DNA from: Allorhodopirellula solitaria
Lineage (GTDB): Bacteria; Planctomycetota; Planctomycetia; Pirellulales; Pirellulaceae
Direction of reading: 5' to 3'
Assembly (NCBI RefSeq): GCF_007859855.1
Contig: NZ_SJPK01000011.1
Location: 62,001 to 126,000, forward strand
DNA: 64,000 nt
In this document: one piece after another, positions 46,726-55,608 of the stretch
How the letters are laid out: each line of letters starts with the position of its first letter
Numbering within the stretch: the first letter of the stretch is position 1
The notes under the pieces: model-generated
The model's input: the letters and a program-made list of their open reading frames with translations, nothing else
The model's database searches: none
What the model was told of the DNA's origin: nothing
Program-made: the position numbers and the translations under genes

Positions 46726-47056
46726 AGCCCCAACGGGGGCGGTCCTATGACAGCCCCAGGCAACGCCTGGGGACCAACCGGACAATGCCAAACGAAAGCC
46801 CCCACGGGGGCGGCCCTATGACAGCCCCAGGCAACGCCTGGGGACGAACCGGACAATGCCAAACGAAAGCCCCAACGGGGGCGGTCCTATGATAGCCCCA
46901 GGCAACGCCTGGGGACCAGCCGGACAATACCAAACGAAAGCCCCAACGGGGGCGGCCCTATGACCGATGTAGGATGAGGACCGCCCCGTTGGGGCTGCGG
47001 AATCGACGACCAGGGCGTTGCCCTGGGCTTTTGTAGGATCGCCCCGTTGGGGCTGC
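46726..47056. repeat. 71-bp tandem palindromic array plus inverted remnants
   Basis: Unit starts at 46726, 46797, 46868 and 46939 (spacing exactly 71), the last partial. Each unit carries GCCCCAACGGGGGCGG and the 8-bp hairpin CCCCAGGC-AAC-GCCTGGGG. After it, 46981-47056 carries opposite-strand pieces (CGCCCCGTTGGGGCT twice and CCAGGGC-GTT-GCCCTGG). The array fills the gap between the pseudouridine synthase and sulfatase genes. Frames of 62-65 codons here are translated repeats, not genes. Confidence 0.85.
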
Positions 47057-47065
47057 CCGATGGAC

Positions 47066-48592
47066 TTATTGCATCACGGGGTCGCCGAGTGGTGGGGATT
47101 GGGGATCAATCTTTTTTCCTTGCCAATAGAAACCGTCGGCTCGTTTTTCGAGGATGCGGTGGGCGCTGCCGGTGGCGAGGGGGCGGTCTTCAGCGGGCAG
47201 CCAGCCTCGTAGTCGCTCGATGACGGCGGTCAGTTCGGCTGGCCTCGTTTGATCCGAGAGCAGATTGTTGAGCTCGTCTGGGTCGCTATTGCGGTCATAA
47301 AGTTCTTCGCTGCCGTCGGCGTAGACAATGTACCGCCAGCGCTGGTCACAGATGCTGTGGTTGCCCGCGTTGTGCGTGCAGATCGCGGGGCGACTGCGTT
47401 TCGCAGTGACGTCTTGAATCTGCGGGGCGAGCGAGAGCCCTTCGACCCCTTCGGGTTGGGGCAGACCAGCCAACGAGGCGAGCGTCGGATAGATGTCGAG
47501 TAGTTCGGCAGGCTGGTCGCACTTGCGGTCCCCTTCAATCATCGGCCCGGCGAAGATCAGAGGGACATGAGTGGATCGGGCCCACAGCGAATTCTTGCCC
47601 GAAATCGCTTTCTCGCCCAGGTGATAGCCATGGTCGCTCCACAGGACGACGATGGTGTTGTCAGCGTAGGGAGATGCTTCGAGGGCCGCTAACACCCGGC
47701 CGACTTGACTGTCGACAAAGCTGATCGAGGCGAGATAAGCCCGAACCAACGGTTGCAGCTGGTCGTTTTCAAGTAACCACTTGGTGCGCGGTTCGGGTAG
47801 ATCCCAATGAATGTACCACGAGGACAGTGGGGTATCCTCGCGATCATCGGCGACGATTTTCGGTAGCTGCAAGCTGTCTTCGGGATAGAGGTCGAACCAT
47901 TTCTGCGTCGCGTAGCAGGGGACATGCGGCAGGAAGAAACCAACCGACAGAAAGAATGGTTTTTCATCGGGCATCTGTTCGAGTTGGTCGACTGCCCAGG
48001 AGGCAACCTTCCAATCGCCCTTGTCTTCGTCGCGGTGATCAAACGTGCCCCAATCCATTAACGCGTGATTGCCACCGGGGGTCGGTGGGATGATTTTGTG
48101 TTCGGGTCTCACGCCCACCGATGCGCTCGGCCCCAGCACGTCACACTCAGCGGCGGAGTCTTTGCCGCGACCGTAGGGGCCGTGAAAGATCTTGCCACCG
48201 ATCAGCGTCCGGTATCCGTGTTGGTGGAAGTACTGTGGCATCGTCACCCGATCTTGGAACTCGGGCAGGGTGCGGAACCAGGGTGCGAGTCCATAGACGC
48301 CGGTCGAGCCCGGTCGCAATCCCGTCATCAGCGACGTGCGGCTGGGGTTGCACAACGGGGCTTGGCAATGCGCATTGGTGAAGGTCACCGCCCGCTGCGC
48401 CAGCCCCGCCATCGCTGGCGTTTGTACTTGAGGGTGCCCGCCGAGAGGTTCAACCCAGTCATTGAGATCGTCGATCGCGATCATCACAATGTTCGGTCGC
48501 GACGATGCCTTGGGCTGCGCTGGATGCTGCTGTGCCGATGCCGCAACCATTGCCAGGACGGGGAGGATACTGAGAAAAATTCGAAGCGTCAT
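47066..48592 (-). CDS. Sulfatase (Cys-type, iduronate-2-sulfatase-like)
   Basis: 508 aa from ATG 48592, which precedes a signal peptide (LRIFLSILPVLAMVAASAQQ). Seen: NIVMIAIDDLNDW, with the metal Asp pair, and APLCNPSRTSLMTGLRPG near residue 80: the C-x-P-x-R site, cysteine type, converted to formylglycine in the active enzyme. Then WSDHGYHLGEKAISGKNSLW and a family C-terminal YADGSEELYDRNSDPDELNNLL. Removes sulfate esters from polysaccharides, a typical planctomycete trait; the substrate is unknown. No maturation enzyme lies nearby. Confidence 0.93.
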   Translation of the reverse strand: MTLRIFLSILPVLAMVAASAQQHPAQPKASSRPNIVMIAIDDLNDWVEPLGGHPQVQTPAMAGLAQRAVTFTNAHCQAPLCNPSRTSLMTGLRPGSTGVYGLAPWFRTLPEFQDRVTMPQYFHQHGYRTLIGGKIFHGPYGRGKDSAAECDVLGPSASVGVRPEHKIIPPTPGGNHALMDWGTFDHRDEDKGDWKVASWAVDQLEQMPDEKPFFLSVGFFLPHVPCYATQKWFDLYPEDSLQLPKIVADDREDTPLSSWYIHWDLPEPRTKWLLENDQLQPLVRAYLASISFVDSQVGRVLAALEASPYADNTIVVLWSDHGYHLGEKAISGKNSLWARSTHVPLIFAGPMIEGDRKCDQPAELLDIYPTLASLAGLPQPEGVEGLSLAPQIQDVTAKRSRPAICTHNAGNHSICDQRWRYIVYADGSEELYDRNSDPDELNNLLSDQTRPAELTAVIERLRGWLPAEDRPLATGSAHRILEKRADGFYWQGKKIDPQSPPLGDPVMQ

Positions 48593-48818
48593 CAAACCTG
48601 CCAGGGTTTCAAGAGAAAGATATGAATGAAAGACGGATCCGATCGTTCGCATACCGCTGACTTTCAAAGGGGTGAAAGTACGGGAGCGTTTCCTGGTGGA
48701 TCCGGCGGGGTGGGGATTCCCATCATAGCTCATCGCCGAGGGCGACGGAGCCATTCGTTGGGGAAGTCGGTGCACTCCCCCATTTCCGTCATCCGCCTGC
48801 GAGATGACGTCCGATGGC

Positions 48819-48852
48819 TCGCAGACTGGGACGTCTCGCAGACTGGGACGTC
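48819..48852 (+). repeat. Two perfect 17-bp tandem copies
   Basis: TCGCAGACTGGGACGTC occurs twice in a row in the 286-bp spacer between the sulfatase start and the ATPase stop. Possibly a slipped duplication. Confidence 0.7.
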
Positions 48853-48878
48853 TCGTTGGCGGGGGCGACAGTAGACGC

Positions 48879-51800
48879 TCAGGCTTCACCCAAACGCTGG
48901 ACATGGAACTCGTCGGGGCCCAATGTTTGCCCCGCCAGTTCGATCAGGTGTTCGTGGTGAGTGAACAGGATCACCTGCGTTCGCAGGGATAAATCGGAAA
49001 GTGTTCGCATCGCGGCAGCGGAGCGATGATCGTCGAGTTGGACTAAGCAGTCGTCGATGACCAGGGGCAGCGGTGTGCCGCGTGTTAGCTGGTGATCAAT
49101 CGAAGCAAGTCGGAGGGATAGGTACAGAGCATCCGCCGTCCCCGTGCTCATCGCGTGAGCAGGAACGTCGGATTCTTCGTCTGCTGAGCGAACGCCGAAC
49201 AGAATCGCCTTCCCCTTGCCGTCGAAATCGACTTTCAAGGACGTGTACTCGCCGCGAGTGAGCTGTTCGAAGGTGGTCGAGGCGAGCTGCAAGACCGGCC
49301 CTTGGTTCTCCTGGCGGTAGTCATCGATTGCCCGGCGGAGGATCATCGAAGCGATCTTGACCCGCGAATACTCATCGACGTGATTATCGATTTTCCCGGT
49401 GAGAAACTGCAGCTCCTGAGACTGCTCTGCCGCTTGATCGCTGCCGTCGATTCGCGCCATCCGTTCTTGCAGTCCACCGAGGGTCTGCTGCGACTGGGCG
49501 AGCTGTTCGCGTGCGCCGGCGAGTTTGTTCTCGAGTTGATCGATCTCCATCGCGAGCAATTCGGTTTGCTGTTGGGCGACTTCTTGGACGAACTCTTCGA
49601 ACCCAATCGATCCAGCGAGAAGACGCAGTTGCTGCTCGACGTTGTGTTTGGATTGCTCGACTTGCTGTCGCTGCTTGGACCGCTGCTCAACTTCGATCAA
49701 TTGATCAGGCGATTGGCAGGCGGCTTCTTCGCAGAGCCGTCCCAGACTCACGTCGGCATCGGCAACCTGTTTTCGTGCCGCGGCGAGTTGATGTTGTGCG
49801 GTGTCAAGTTGCTGTTGAAGCTTCGCGCGTTGTGTGGTTGCCGAACGTTCTGTTTGCAGTCGTTCGAAGAAGTCCTTGACGAGGCGAAATGCGTCTTGAA
49901 TCTCCCCATCACGCTCACCGAACTCGCTGCCCAAGCTCGTCGCCAATCGAGCGAGATCGCTACGGTACGTGTTGTCATCGTCGAGCATCGCCCGGATCCG
50001 ATGCAGCACAATATCTCGTTCCCGTTTCTGCGCGTTGAGGCCATCGATCTGAGCGATCTTTTCGAGCACCACAGCAGGTGTGCGGTCGACGTCAGCCGCG
50101 AGCGCCGAGGTGGCGTCGGCCCAGTCGCTGTCCCAACGATCGAGCTGGTTCTGACGCGATTCCAGTCTCGCCTCAGCCTTGGGTAGCTCAGCTCGCAGGG
50201 AATCGTGCTGCTTGACTCGTTCATCGTACCGCTTGCGGGCATGCTGCAACTGCGTTCGGAGCTGGATCGCTTGGTCATGCAGAATCGAGAAATTCGAATC
50301 TGAAGTGCTCTCGTCCACTTCGCCCGATCGCGCTGACTCCTGGTCAGCTTCATGCACGAGCGTCGCCTGCTGAGCCTGGTCGACGACGGCCGACGAGATC
50401 GCCCTCCGCAGTCGTTGGCATGCCGAGGCGATGCGAGTTTGTATTTGATTCACCCGCTCGGTCTCCTCATCGTACTGGGAGACGCTCTCGACCAATTGAG
50501 CATGGGTAGACGTCCACCGCTCCATAGTGGGCGGATCTCCCGCGGCGATACCGATGGGCTGCCACAAGGCCTGCCAATCTCGATGGGCGCTGTTGAGATC
50601 GGTTTGGGAATCGTCACGAATTGACCGGACGGTTGCCTTTTGGTTGCCGAGATCGTTGATCTGGTTTTGGATCGAGGCCTGCAAATGAACTTGCTCGTGA
50701 TGCTGACGCATCGTGTCGACCAATTCATCGGACTTGCGGATCAATGCCTGCAGGCGGGTGAAATCCTCGGTGGAGACGGACTGGGATGAGTAGCCGGCGA
50801 CAATCGAACAGAACTTTTCATCACGGAGTCCCCGAGCCTCGCCGAGCTGTTCAGCCGTCGGCAGTTCACCGAGTGTCCCTGCCGATGCGAGTTTGTCTGC
50901 GAGCGAGCGTTCGCTCGTCTCGAGCTGATCGAACTTTTCGCTAGCATATTGCAGGGCGTTCTCGCGCTGATGAAGCGACTGAGTGGCCGCATCGACCGCC
51001 TGTTCGCTGGGCAGTGTTAACCTCGCCGCCGCAGTAATTGAGTCGGCGAACGATCCTTCTGTCTTGGGACACAGGGTGTCGAGTTTTCGCGCGAGCTGTT
51101 CGCAGCGGAGACGAGACTGCTTCGCGTCAGCAGTTTGCTGGGCGAGGTTGGCCAGCACGCTGTCGGGCGATCCCACCGATTCGATGATCTGACTGATCAC
51201 GCTGGGGTCATCAGGGGTGATTCCGCTTTTGCGATTCTTCTCCACCTCAGCCATGTCACGCTGCAGTGAGCGAAGGTCTTCATCGGCATCGTCGCGTTGC
51301 CGCACGAGCATCGCATATTGCTGGGCCAATCCATTGACTCGGGTGCGAACCGAATCGACCATGTGCAAGCGTTTCAGCGATGCATCAATCTGTTGCGTCG
51401 CGGCGTCCGCCTCTTTCTCGTTGATCTCGATGGAGAGTTCGGCAAGCGTCTCCATCATCCGCCGGTCGAGGTTCTTTCGCTTCCGCTGCAATTCCACGCA
51501 GTCGGTCCGAGCTTTCTCCCGTTCACCCAAACGGTGAAAGAGGGATTCGATGTCGGCTTCGTGGATCAGGATCACGGAATCGTCGCCGAGACGTTCGAGT
51601 TCTTGCTGCAGGTCGGAGACACTAATCTCGTTGGAGTTGGATTGTCGCAGTGCGATCTGGCGATCAGAATCGAGTTTGCGGCGGCGTTCACTGAAAGCAT
51701 CATCGAGAAGCGGTGCGTCGCTAAGTTGGTCCAACTCTTGGCACATCGATCGCCACCGCGGCACGAGCGGCAAGGCGTTCTCGAAGGCACGGAGTTTGGA

Positions 51801-52505
51801 CAGGCGGACGGCCGATTCGCGATGAGCGTCTTCGAGCTCGGTGACGGTCGCTTGTTGTGTCTTGAGGTCGCGTTGCAGATCCGCCCATTCTCGCGGCAGA
51901 ATTTTGGCTTTCTCCAGCTCGCGTTTTTTCTCAGTGATCTCGCGGGAGAGAATATTAATCGCCCCTTTACTGCCTCCAGCAACGAATAGCTCTGAAAGGC
52001 GATTGTCGATCTTGGTCTGGACCGCTTTGAGCTGGCTGACCCCTGCTCCGGCGGCAAACAGAATCTCGCCGAGATCCCCTTCGCCTTCCAAGATCGCCTT
52101 ACCGCCCTGGACGAGTTCATCGTGCGAAAGCCCAAAGCGATGCTCGAATGCTTCGCGATCCACCCCACCGAGCAACGCATCGAGGTCTGCATCGGGGATC
52201 ACCGTGCTGTCATCGGTTTGACGCAGGGTCCCCTTTCTGCCACGGCGACGAATGCACTCCAGTGATGTTCCTTCGGCACCTTCGAGCACCCCGCCAACGC
52301 GGATCTTGGTCTTGGGGTGCAGGTAGTCGTCCTCCGCTCGCGTGGTCATCCCGTAGAGCAATGAGGTGATCGCGCGCAAGCTCGTTGATTTGCCCGATTC
52401 ATTGGGGCCGTAGATGATATGAAAACGACGCGGGCCCGCCGACAAGTCAATCCGTGTATCGGTGAACCGGCCGTACGCGATCAAGTCGAGTCGCTGAATG
52501 ATCAT
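48879..52505 (-). CDS. YhaN/SbcC-like SMC-type ATPase
   Basis: 1208 aa. Walker A GPNESGKST at residues 33-41 after the short ATPase start MIIQRLDLIAYGRFTD, then YhaN-type motifs (HRFGLSHDELVQGG, ILFAAGAGVSQL). Hundreds of residues of heptad-rich coiled coil follow, interrupted by a hinge-like area, and the C-terminal lobe carries the STGTADALYLSLRLAS signature and Walker B LPLVIDDCLVQLDD near 1148. The family works with a MRE11/SbcD-like nuclease in DNA end processing. It is coupled by an ATGA overlap to the nuclease gene upstream. Lower similarity to SbcC itself; no zinc-hook CxxC is seen. Confidence 0.93.
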   Translation of the reverse strand: MIIQRLDLIAYGRFTDTRIDLSAGPRRFHIIYGPNESGKSTSLRAITSLLYGMTTRAEDDYLHPKTKIRVGGVLEGAEGTSLECIRRRGRKGTLRQTDDSTVIPDADLDALLGGVDREAFEHRFGLSHDELVQGGKAILEGEGDLGEILFAAGAGVSQLKAVQTKIDNRLSELFVAGGSKGAINILSREITEKKRELEKAKILPREWADLQRDLKTQQATVTELEDAHRESAVRLSKLRAFENALPLVPRWRSMCQELDQLSDAPLLDDAFSERRRKLDSDRQIALRQSNSNEISVSDLQQELERLGDDSVILIHEADIESLFHRLGEREKARTDCVELQRKRKNLDRRMMETLAELSIEINEKEADAATQQIDASLKRLHMVDSVRTRVNGLAQQYAMLVRQRDDADEDLRSLQRDMAEVEKNRKSGITPDDPSVISQIIESVGSPDSVLANLAQQTADAKQSRLRCEQLARKLDTLCPKTEGSFADSITAAARLTLPSEQAVDAATQSLHQRENALQYASEKFDQLETSERSLADKLASAGTLGELPTAEQLGEARGLRDEKFCSIVAGYSSQSVSTEDFTRLQALIRKSDELVDTMRQHHEQVHLQASIQNQINDLGNQKATVRSIRDDSQTDLNSAHRDWQALWQPIGIAAGDPPTMERWTSTHAQLVESVSQYDEETERVNQIQTRIASACQRLRRAISSAVVDQAQQATLVHEADQESARSGEVDESTSDSNFSILHDQAIQLRTQLQHARKRYDERVKQHDSLRAELPKAEARLESRQNQLDRWDSDWADATSALAADVDRTPAVVLEKIAQIDGLNAQKRERDIVLHRIRAMLDDDNTYRSDLARLATSLGSEFGERDGEIQDAFRLVKDFFERLQTERSATTQRAKLQQQLDTAQHQLAAARKQVADADVSLGRLCEEAACQSPDQLIEVEQRSKQRQQVEQSKHNVEQQLRLLAGSIGFEEFVQEVAQQQTELLAMEIDQLENKLAGAREQLAQSQQTLGGLQERMARIDGSDQAAEQSQELQFLTGKIDNHVDEYSRVKIASMILRRAIDDYRQENQGPVLQLASTTFEQLTRGEYTSLKVDFDGKGKAILFGVRSADEESDVPAHAMSTGTADALYLSLRLASIDHQLTRGTPLPLVIDDCLVQLDDHRSAAAMRTLSDLSLRTQVILFTHHEHLIELAGQTLGPDEFHVQRLGEA

Positions 52506-53764
52506 TCTTCTAATCGCCCCAACAAGTCGGCTGCTGCGGATTCAATCAATTCATCGACCCAGTCCAAGTCGGACGTGTCGAGAGACTCTTGTTGGCCAGG
52601 CAATTTCTTAATCAGCGAGGCGAACTCACTGGCGATTCGTTGACCTCGGTCATCGGCGACTCGCAGGCTCTCGACAATTTTTGACACACTCGCCATCGGG
52701 CCCTCGGTATCGCCAACGTCCAGCTTGGCATGAGGCGGCGTGGTGCGCAGCCGAAACTTTTCCATCCAAGCTTGCCCCGCACCCTGCGAGATTGCGATCG
52801 CGCGTAGGGATGATTCAAGACCATGTCGTTGCTGGTGCAATTGATTATGCAGCGGCGTGGCACCTGTGATCGAGACTCGCGAAACCAGCAGGCGATCGTC
52901 GATTTCAGAGATCCGTTCTCCTAGCCATGTTTGATAGGCATCGATGATGGCATCGGTCGATTCCAGTTCCGCGGCCTCGACATCAAACGCTTCCCAGCGG
53001 ACCACGTCGAGCGGATGGAAGTTCAGGTCGACCTTGCCGCGGTCGTCGATGTCCAAGATGTAGCAACCCTTCGCCCCGCATTCACGAATATGACGTCCCT
53101 GAATGTTGCCGCTGAAGACGATCGGTGCTTCCCCAGGCACGTGGTGCTCGCCCCGGGTATGGACGTGGCCGAGGGCCCAGTAGTCATACTCCTTCGCGGC
53201 CAGATCGGCTGGGGTGCACGGTGAATAGGTATCGTGTCCTTCGGCGCCGGTGAGGCTCGTGTGCAACAATCCCAGGTTGAACATGCCACGGTGTGGGCGT
53301 GGATAGGAACGCGACAGGTCTTCGAGTTCCGCTTTGTTGCGAAAAGATCGTCCATGCACGGCGACACCAATCGACTCAAACTCGCGGCAGTCGACCCGCT
53401 TCGATGCCAGCATGATCTCGCTGCCATCGGGGTTTTTAGGCAGCGGCAAGGAGGAAGTCATGACATTTTCGGCGTCATGGTTGCCGCGGATAACCACGAG
53501 GGGAATGCCAGCCTGCGTGAGTTTGGCAGCTTGTCCGACAAAGAACAGGCCTGTGTTCTGCTCTCGCCAATCGCCGTCGTATAGGTCGCCGGCGATCACA
53601 ACCAGGTCGACATTCTGATCGATCGCCAACCGCACGAGATTTTCCAGCGCACGACGCGATGCGCCGCGGATCTGTTCCAGCGGTGCTTGATCGTACGACT
53701 CCAAATTACGCAGCGGGCTATCGAGATGAATATCTGCCGCGTGCAGAATTCGTCGCGTACTCAC
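52502..53764 (-). CDS. SbcD/YhaO-like metallophosphoesterase (MRE11 type)
   Basis: 420 aa. Metal-binding motifs: LHAADIHLDS (residues ~7-16), VIAGDLYDGDW (~57-67), IRGNHDAE (~93-100), GLLHTS (~166) and WALGHVHTRGEH (~196-207). GTG start overlaps the rho stop by one base (TAGTG), and its end overlaps the YhaN-like ATPase. Predicted DNA nuclease partner of that ATPase. The C-terminal ~180 residues form the usual capping region. All phosphoesterase ligands appear intact. Confidence 0.94.
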   Translation of the reverse strand: MSTRRILHAADIHLDSPLRNLESYDQAPLEQIRGASRRALENLVRLAIDQNVDLVVIAGDLYDGDWREQNTGLFFVGQAAKLTQAGIPLVVIRGNHDAENVMTSSLPLPKNPDGSEIMLASKRVDCREFESIGVAVHGRSFRNKAELEDLSRSYPRPHRGMFNLGLLHTSLTGAEGHDTYSPCTPADLAAKEYDYWALGHVHTRGEHHVPGEAPIVFSGNIQGRHIRECGAKGCYILDIDDRGKVDLNFHPLDVVRWEAFDVEAAELESTDAIIDAYQTWLGERISEIDDRLLVSRVSITGATPLHNQLHQQRHGLESSLRAIAISQGAGQAWMEKFRLRTTPPHAKLDVGDTEGPMASVSKIVESLRVADDRGQRIASEFASLIKKLPGQQESLDTSDLDWVDELIESAAADLLGRLEE

Positions 53765-55077
53765 TAGGCGAGTTTGGCACCCGAGATCAGCTTCAAGAAG
53801 CCCTCGTTGTCATCGAAACGACCGAGCTGTTTGGTCAACTGCTCCATCGCATCGACGGGATGCATTTCGCTGAGCGTTCGCCGCAGCATCGAAACCGTCT
53901 CATAGGTCTCTTCGTCGAGCAATAGTTCTTCACGCCGGGTTCCCGACTGAGAAATATCGATGGCCGGATAGACACGGCGATCGGCGAGTCGTCGGTCCAA
54001 GACGACTTCCATATTCCCGGTTCCTTTGAACTCTTGGAAAATGGCTTCGTCCATGCGGCTATTCGTGTCGACCAGGCAGGTACCGACGATGGTCAGTGAA
54101 CCACCTTCTTGGAATGCCCGTGCGGTCGCGAACAGTTTCTTGGGGATGTCCATCGCTCGGATGTCCAAGCCGCCCGTGCCTGTTGCACCACCGCGGCCGG
54201 CTTTGCCGACCCATTTATTGAATGCGCGAGCCAACCGTGTGATTGAATCGAGCATGAGGAATACGTCTTGTCCGGATTCGGCAAGTCGCTTGGCCCGGTC
54301 GATCGCCAATTGGCTCAATCGAACGTGGCTCTCCACGTCCATATCCAAGCTGCTGGCGATGACTTCGCCGTTCTGGATACTGCGCCGCATGTCGGTGACT
54401 TCTTCCGGCCGCTCGTCGATCAACAGTACCATCAGCTTGACATCGGGATGGTTCTGAGAGACGCCTTCAGCAATATGCTGGAGCATGATGGTTTTCCCGC
54501 TACGCGGCGGTGCCACGATCAGGGCGCGTTGCCCACGGCCCATCGGTGCCAGCAGATCGACGACGCGATTGGTCAGCGGTTGCTTGCCGTTCTCGAGTTT
54601 CAAGAACTCTTCAGGGTTGATGGCCGTGAGGTCATCGAAGAGCGGCATCTCGGTGTACTTCTCAGGCGGTTGGCCTTCGACATCGAGAATTTCGCGAACT
54701 CGGGGACCCTGCTGCCGCTTGGCTTGCTGCACCATCGTGTGCAACATCACGCCTTGGCGAAGTCCAAACTTTTCGACCATCGTGCCAGGCACGAATGGGT
54801 CGGTGCGTTCGCGGGTGTAGTTGTTCGTGGGGCTGCGGAGGAACCCATAGCCATTGGGGTGCATTTCGAGCACGCCGGACCATTCTTCGAGCGGGGCGTC
54901 GCTGACGAAATCTTCTGGTTCGCCATTGGAATTCCCACCGCCAGAGTTGTTCCCTCCACCACCGCCGCCTCTGCGGCGACGCCGGGTTCGTGGCTTGCTG
55001 CCACCTCCGCCGCCGGAAGAACCATTTTGTGAGCCGAAACCACCTCGGCCGCGTGAAGAACGCTTCTTTTTTGCCAT
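53764..55077 (-). CDS. rho: Transcription termination factor Rho with Gly/Arg-rich N-terminus
   Basis: 437 aa hexameric RNA helicase. The helical N-terminal bundle of E. coli Rho is replaced by ~55 residues of low complexity (RSSRGRGGFG, RTRRRRRGGGGGG, SGGGNSNG). The cold-shock-like primary RNA-binding site follows (GVLEMHPNGYGFLRSP), then P-loop APPRSGKTIML near 188, LIDERPEEVTDM, LMLDSITRLARAFN and R-loop/Q-loop regions to RRTLSEMHP. The tail is predicted disordered and basic, likely binding RNA or promoting assembly. First gene of an overlapping group with the SbcD- and YhaN-like genes. The 3' end is coupled to the nuclease gene. Confidence 0.97.
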   Translation of the reverse strand: MAKKKRSSRGRGGFGSQNGSSGGGGGSKPRTRRRRRGGGGGGNNSGGGNSNGEPEDFVSDAPLEEWSGVLEMHPNGYGFLRSPTNNYTRERTDPFVPGTMVEKFGLRQGVMLHTMVQQAKRQQGPRVREILDVEGQPPEKYTEMPLFDDLTAINPEEFLKLENGKQPLTNRVVDLLAPMGRGQRALIVAPPRSGKTIMLQHIAEGVSQNHPDVKLMVLLIDERPEEVTDMRRSIQNGEVIASSLDMDVESHVRLSQLAIDRAKRLAESGQDVFLMLDSITRLARAFNKWVGKAGRGGATGTGGLDIRAMDIPKKLFATARAFQEGGSLTIVGTCLVDTNSRMDEAIFQEFKGTGNMEVVLDRRLADRRVYPAIDISQSGTRREELLLDEETYETVSMLRRTLSEMHPVDAMEQLTKQLGRFDDNEGFLKLISGAKLA

Positions 55078-55417
55078 CTTTCAATCCAGGAAAACTTTGA
55101 TCAATGCTTTCCTACCGGAAAACAATTTGCGGTGAGGCTCTACGACACCATGCGGTATGCAACCCGCTCTCCGAAGAAGGCGGATTCGGTCGCAATGGGC
55201 GTAACGAAACCACAAAGCCGATCAAGGCAACCAACAAGAGGAACCGCGTTTTAAAAACGAATATAAGGTCGCCTGCACCTAAGGTGGCGGTAACACCATC
55301 GGCGCGACCAAGTTGCTCATATGGTGTTCATTCGCATATGAGCGGCAAATCCTTGCCTCAAAAGATTCCCATCCAACGAGTCAGGTCTAGTACGATTGAT
55401 TCGTAACTTATGTGAGC
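55078..55417. other. Intergenic region upstream of rho
   Basis: About 340 bp with lower GC than the surroundings. It probably holds the rho promoter and leader; rho leaders are often autoregulated, but I see no clear attenuator. A 9-bp inverted repeat GCTCATATG/CATATGAGC lies at 55315-55343 with an 11-nt loop. No gene is supported. Confidence 0.5.
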
Positions 55418-55591
55418 ATGCCCGGTCTGAATTCTCGGCAGGATCGCGTCCGGCTCGAAGTTGACGGGCAAGCCCTCACGCTGAAGACATTTATTGTAAC
55501 GTCTTCGGGGGGGCCGTCGAAAGATTGGCCCGGCTGCGATCCAGACTGGATCGAAAAAACCAAGGCCAATGCCATTTACTGGCAACTATAA
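55418..55591 (+). CDS. Possible 57-aa tryptophan-containing small protein
   Basis: From ATG 55418 (GTG 55412 also possible). The sequence looks protein-like: VRLEVDGQALTLKTFIVTSS, then a GGPSKDWPGCDPDWIEK stretch and YWQL end, with three Trp and one Cys in 57 residues, and codon use close to the neighbours. No clear Shine-Dalgarno and no recognised family. It converges on the symporter gene, 18 bp apart. It could be a non-coding shadow; moderate to low confidence. Confidence 0.35.
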   Translation: MPGLNSRQDRVRLEVDGQALTLKTFIVTSSGGPSKDWPGCDPDWIEKTKANAIYWQL

Positions 55592-55608
55592 GCATTCATT
55601 TGATGCTG

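Noticed and set aside
46704-46933. Short frames of 62-65 codons in both strands
   Set aside because: Translations of the 71-bp tandem repeat, repeating the same peptide.
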